A stretch of DNA of 64,000 nt from Cardinalis cardinalis (Eukaryota; Chordata; Aves; Passeriformes; Cardinalidae): assembly GCA_014549065.1 (NCBI GenBank), contig JACDOX010000155.1, forward strand, positions 1,039,631-1,103,630. Reading direction: 5' to 3'. Within the stretch, counting starts at the first letter, position 1. Each line of letters starts with the position of its first letter. Below the pieces are notes generated by a model. The model was not told where the DNA came from. It saw only the letters and a program-made list of their open reading frames with translations, and searched no databases. A program made the translations under genes and the position numbers. Of the stretch, positions 61,017 through 64,000 are shown piece after piece.

Positions 61017-64000
61017 GGCTATCAGTGGCTTCCTCAGCTGATGGGAAGGGCACAGGCTGGCACTGGCCTGTGGTGTAGAGCTTTACCTGCACCAGGGTCA
61101 CTCCTGAGCACCCCACACCCAGCCAGGGCCTGAGGCTTGGCACTGCCCTGGTTCCTGGGAAGGGGTGCAGGATGCCATGCAAAGCACAGCCAGAAAATGG
61201 GCCAGGCATGGTGGTGAGAGAGCTCAGCAGGGCTTGGCACTGCCAGCTTGCTCCTGGGCTACTGCACCTTCNCAAAGGGGCCTCTCAAAAGCTGCCACCA
61301 ACATTCCAATAGCTCAGGCTTCCCTCTGTGCCACAACCACGTCTCATGGGGGGCTGGGAATGCCCCACCAGGGTTAGCATTCAAATGGGACTGCAGGGAG
61401 GAGTGCAAGAACAGAGTTGTACAGCTTATGCATTGCACACTTACACAAAACTTCTGGGGNTTTTCCACAACGTCTGTATCAACTTTCCCTTGCACAAAAG
61501 GTTTCACCCCGAGCCTTTTGAAAAGTGCTGGCCTAGGATCACAGACAAGGCTCACATGGAGAAGGCAGCAGTTTGTAGAGTTTGAAATGTCAGCTGCTTA
61601 ACACTGCACAGCAACAGGACAAACCAAGATGGGAAACATATCGAGCTGGAGCGGCAGGGGAATTTCAGGCATAAAATGTAATTGCTCCAACTGGAGTTTA
61701 GCCAGCACACCAGGATTCACACCCCTGTCCTGCAAAAATAATGCAATGAGGTGTGTGAACTGCAAATAATCATGACCTCAAATTTATGACTTACAGACAT
61801 CTAGGCATGGTTTTTCCTGCAATACTGTCCTCTCCCTGCCCCATACTGGGCCATTTGGTCTGTGTTGACTCACAGAGGAGAATATTGCCCACTGATTTAC
61901 CAGCACCACTACACATAGTGAGTGAGTCTCTTTGGAGGTCCCTTACTCAAATAATGATGCCTTGCAGCTTGTGAGATTTAAGAACATCACAGCATTAATT
62001 GGCATAACTGCAACTGTAGCACAAAGATCCTGTATTTCCCAAAATACACTCTTACGATATTAACTTAAGCTTTTCATCAATTATAGCAGATATATTTTAT
62101 TATACTTTTGAACATTACAGTAATAAACACAGATGTGCAAAAATTTGTAGAGAGAGTATGAAGAGAGATATAGCAAACTATTAAATTCCTTCTTACATCT
62201 ACATTGAAATTTGTGCCCCGGAAAAAAAAAAAAAATCAATCTGAACTTACTGTCATGATTTCCTTCATATTAAAAAAGATTTTGTGGTACCACAGGTCTA
62301 ATGTTACCCATAAAAATATTTTCAGAAAAAATCACATTTGTTATGTGGGAAATGTTTCAAGGAGGTATTTTCTTTTTTTAAGGAATAAAATAATAATAAT
62401 TATAATTTTAAAAATGTTGGGAAATTGAAGAATCAAAATACATCATGACAGAAAAAATACTCTCATAAAACCTTTAGGAAATGTGGTTATGAAGATATAT
62501 ATATATAGAGAGAGAGATATATGTATATAATGAGGATATGTTTTGGTCCTCTCAAGAGAAGACAGAGGTTCTTGTTCCTCCCCCAGTACATCCTAGAGTG
62601 ACTTGTCTCATCAGAAAACAAGAGGATATACCCAGGGTGGAAGACGCTGGTCCAAACCCTTGGGCTGCTTTGGCTCTGGGCCAGGCACAGCTCCCCCAGC
62701 CCAAAAAGCCCCTGCAGTAACCCAGACTGGCATTCCACTCCTGTGGTGATATACTTTGGGGATCCAAATAAACCAAATAAGGCATTCATAACTAGAGATT
62801 TTTTTCAATTGTACTATTTGGGCAAATTTTGGTACCTAGCCAATACCTTAAAATATGTATTTTTAAACACAACACAAATGTTGCAGCTCACTGACCTGTA
62901 AAACAGTGAGAGCATAAAGAGCAGTCAACAACTTTAAATCCCTCCAGCTCTCACTAATATTCTGTACTGGGAGAAAATACAAGGGGATACATTTACACCA
63001 AGTTCTGTCCTCATTTTTAAATGATTCCATAACATGTACAGACTCCAGCACATTGGATAGTTATTTTTGATCTGTGCTGCATTTTAAACACAACAGTTTT
63101 TAAAGGAATCTGATTAACTCAGTGTTACAACTGACAGAAAAGTGACAAGGTCCAGCAGAAACAGATGTTCCCTGCAACTTGCTTCTTCCATCCCACGTGT
63201 CTTTTAAGCAAGATTCAGATTCCATTTGGCACTTCTCCCAATATTTTTTCCCCATCTTTAATGCAATTGTAGGAAAATTTGACGCTTATCTCACTGCTAT
63301 AAATTTAATAGCAATATTAAAGAACATCACTCACATTAAATCTAAGAAAGTGAGACCATGATAATGTACATAGTTTTATGCTAATCCCTCACCAGTGCTN
63401 TTGTGTGCTCTCTTTTGCTTGCATTAGTGCTCTGCTCAAGGTAGATTAGTCTGTGCAAACCTGCCATGGCTGCTGCCCTCTGCCCCAGGTCTCACCCTGC
63501 CCGTGGACCAGCGCAGCCANGCTGAGCTGCTTGGAGCCCTAGAGGCAGGAGCGCCTCTGTGGCAGCTGGAATCTGGCCCGTGGTTCATACCTGCACTCCT
63601 TACTGTGTCAGCTCTGTCCTGCCATCAGCTGCAGAAGAGTTCATTCCCTTCCCAGGAGCTGTTGCAGAGCTGTGGTTTGGATTTGGGATGGGAACAGGGG
63701 TAGTAACTCACTGATGTTTCAACTGTGCAGAGCAGNTCATGCTGCCCTGCTAGCAAGGGGNCTGGGGGCTTGCAAAGCTCAGAGGGGATGCAGCCAGGAC
63801 AGCAGAGCCCAGCTGGCCAAAAGGATATCCCAGAGCACATGGCATCATGCTCACCAGAAAAACTGGGGGGAAAGCTGGCCAGGGTCCACTGCTCAGGAAC
63901 AGCCTGGGCATCCCTTGGTGGGAGGTGAGCAGGTGTTTTTTATCCGCATCACTTGTTTTTCTTGGGTTTTAGTTCTCTCTCTCTTTTTATTTCCCTTTCA
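61017..64000. other. Noncoding stretch, no gene
   Basis: GC-rich just after the minisatellite (61020-61380), then AT-rich. It holds an A-run at 62221-62235, a compound TA/GA microsatellite at 62494-62529 and a GC-rich patch at 62640-62720. A GC-richer end lies at 63470-63900. Frames are at most about 117 codons outside the minisatellite and not recognised. Confidence 0.5.
62494..62529. repeat. Compound TA/GA microsatellite
   Basis: About six TA units, then about five GA units, then ATATATGTATATA. Confidence 0.85.

Noticed and set aside
60756..61275. Repetitive frames on both strands through the minisatellite (125 codons forward, 156 reverse, 14-residue period)
   Set aside because: The period follows from a 42-bp unit divisible by three. 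Indels between units shift the frame, and both strands are equally open, so there is no sign of selection on a protein.
1..64000. Enrichment of Ns at CpG positions (deamination polymorphism)
   Set aside because: In the first 15 kb about 16 of 39 isolated Ns follow a C or precede a G, close to what chance would give, so no claim is made.
1..64000. Endogenous retrovirus or other viral insertion
   Set aside because: No paired terminal repeats and no gag, pol or env-like reading frames were recognised on either strand.

Overview
The window looks like a gene desert or the inside of a very large intron from a bird nuclear genome. Three things point to birds. Interspersed repeats are sparse. The only clearly recognisable ones are CR1 LINE 3' ends (around 58.4 kb and 58.9-59.05 kb). 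AT-rich unique sequence alternates with short GC-rich patches. Single N characters are scattered throughout, about 40 in the first 15 kb. They look like masked heterozygous positions in a diploid consensus, not assembly gaps. I cannot name the species or the locus, and a passerine is only a guess.

I found no protein-coding gene, coding exon, tRNA, rRNA, snRNA or CRISPR array that I can support. Every open frame is short (longest about 199 codons). The longest ones sit in GC-rich patches where stop codons are rare, often open on both strands at once, with no recognisable domain.

Layout. 0-6 kb: AT-rich unique sequence with a decayed reverse-transcriptase-like fragment near 2.15-2.27 kb. 6.1-6.4 kb: a small CpG-rich patch with a NotI-type site. 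6.5-11.7 kb: AT-rich, with an enhancer-like block at 8.2-8.8 kb and an old local duplication at 10.13-10.27 kb. 11.7-14.3 kb: GC-rich patches full of spurious frames. 14.3-30.3 kb: mostly AT-rich, including a homeodomain-site-rich block at 27.7-28.26 kb. 30.37-30.64 kb: a second CpG-rich patch. 31.25-48 kb: the richest part for candidate regulatory sequence (31.3, 33.9-34.45, 36.05-36.5, 42.7-43.1, 44.4-44.7 and 47.5-47.7 kb), with two canonical G-quadruplex motifs. 48-57.4 kb: AT-rich, with two more such blocks at 53.76-54.26 and 56.88-57.42 kb. 58.4-59.1 kb: CR1 fragments. 60.71-61.02 kb: a 42-bp minisatellite, the most striking repeat in the window. 61-64 kb: unremarkable unique sequence.

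If the enhancer-like blocks are real, the likely role of this DNA is long-range regulation of a neighbouring developmental gene outside the window. That is inferred from composition and motif content alone and needs a cross-species alignment to test. I found no evidence of a novel protein-based system.
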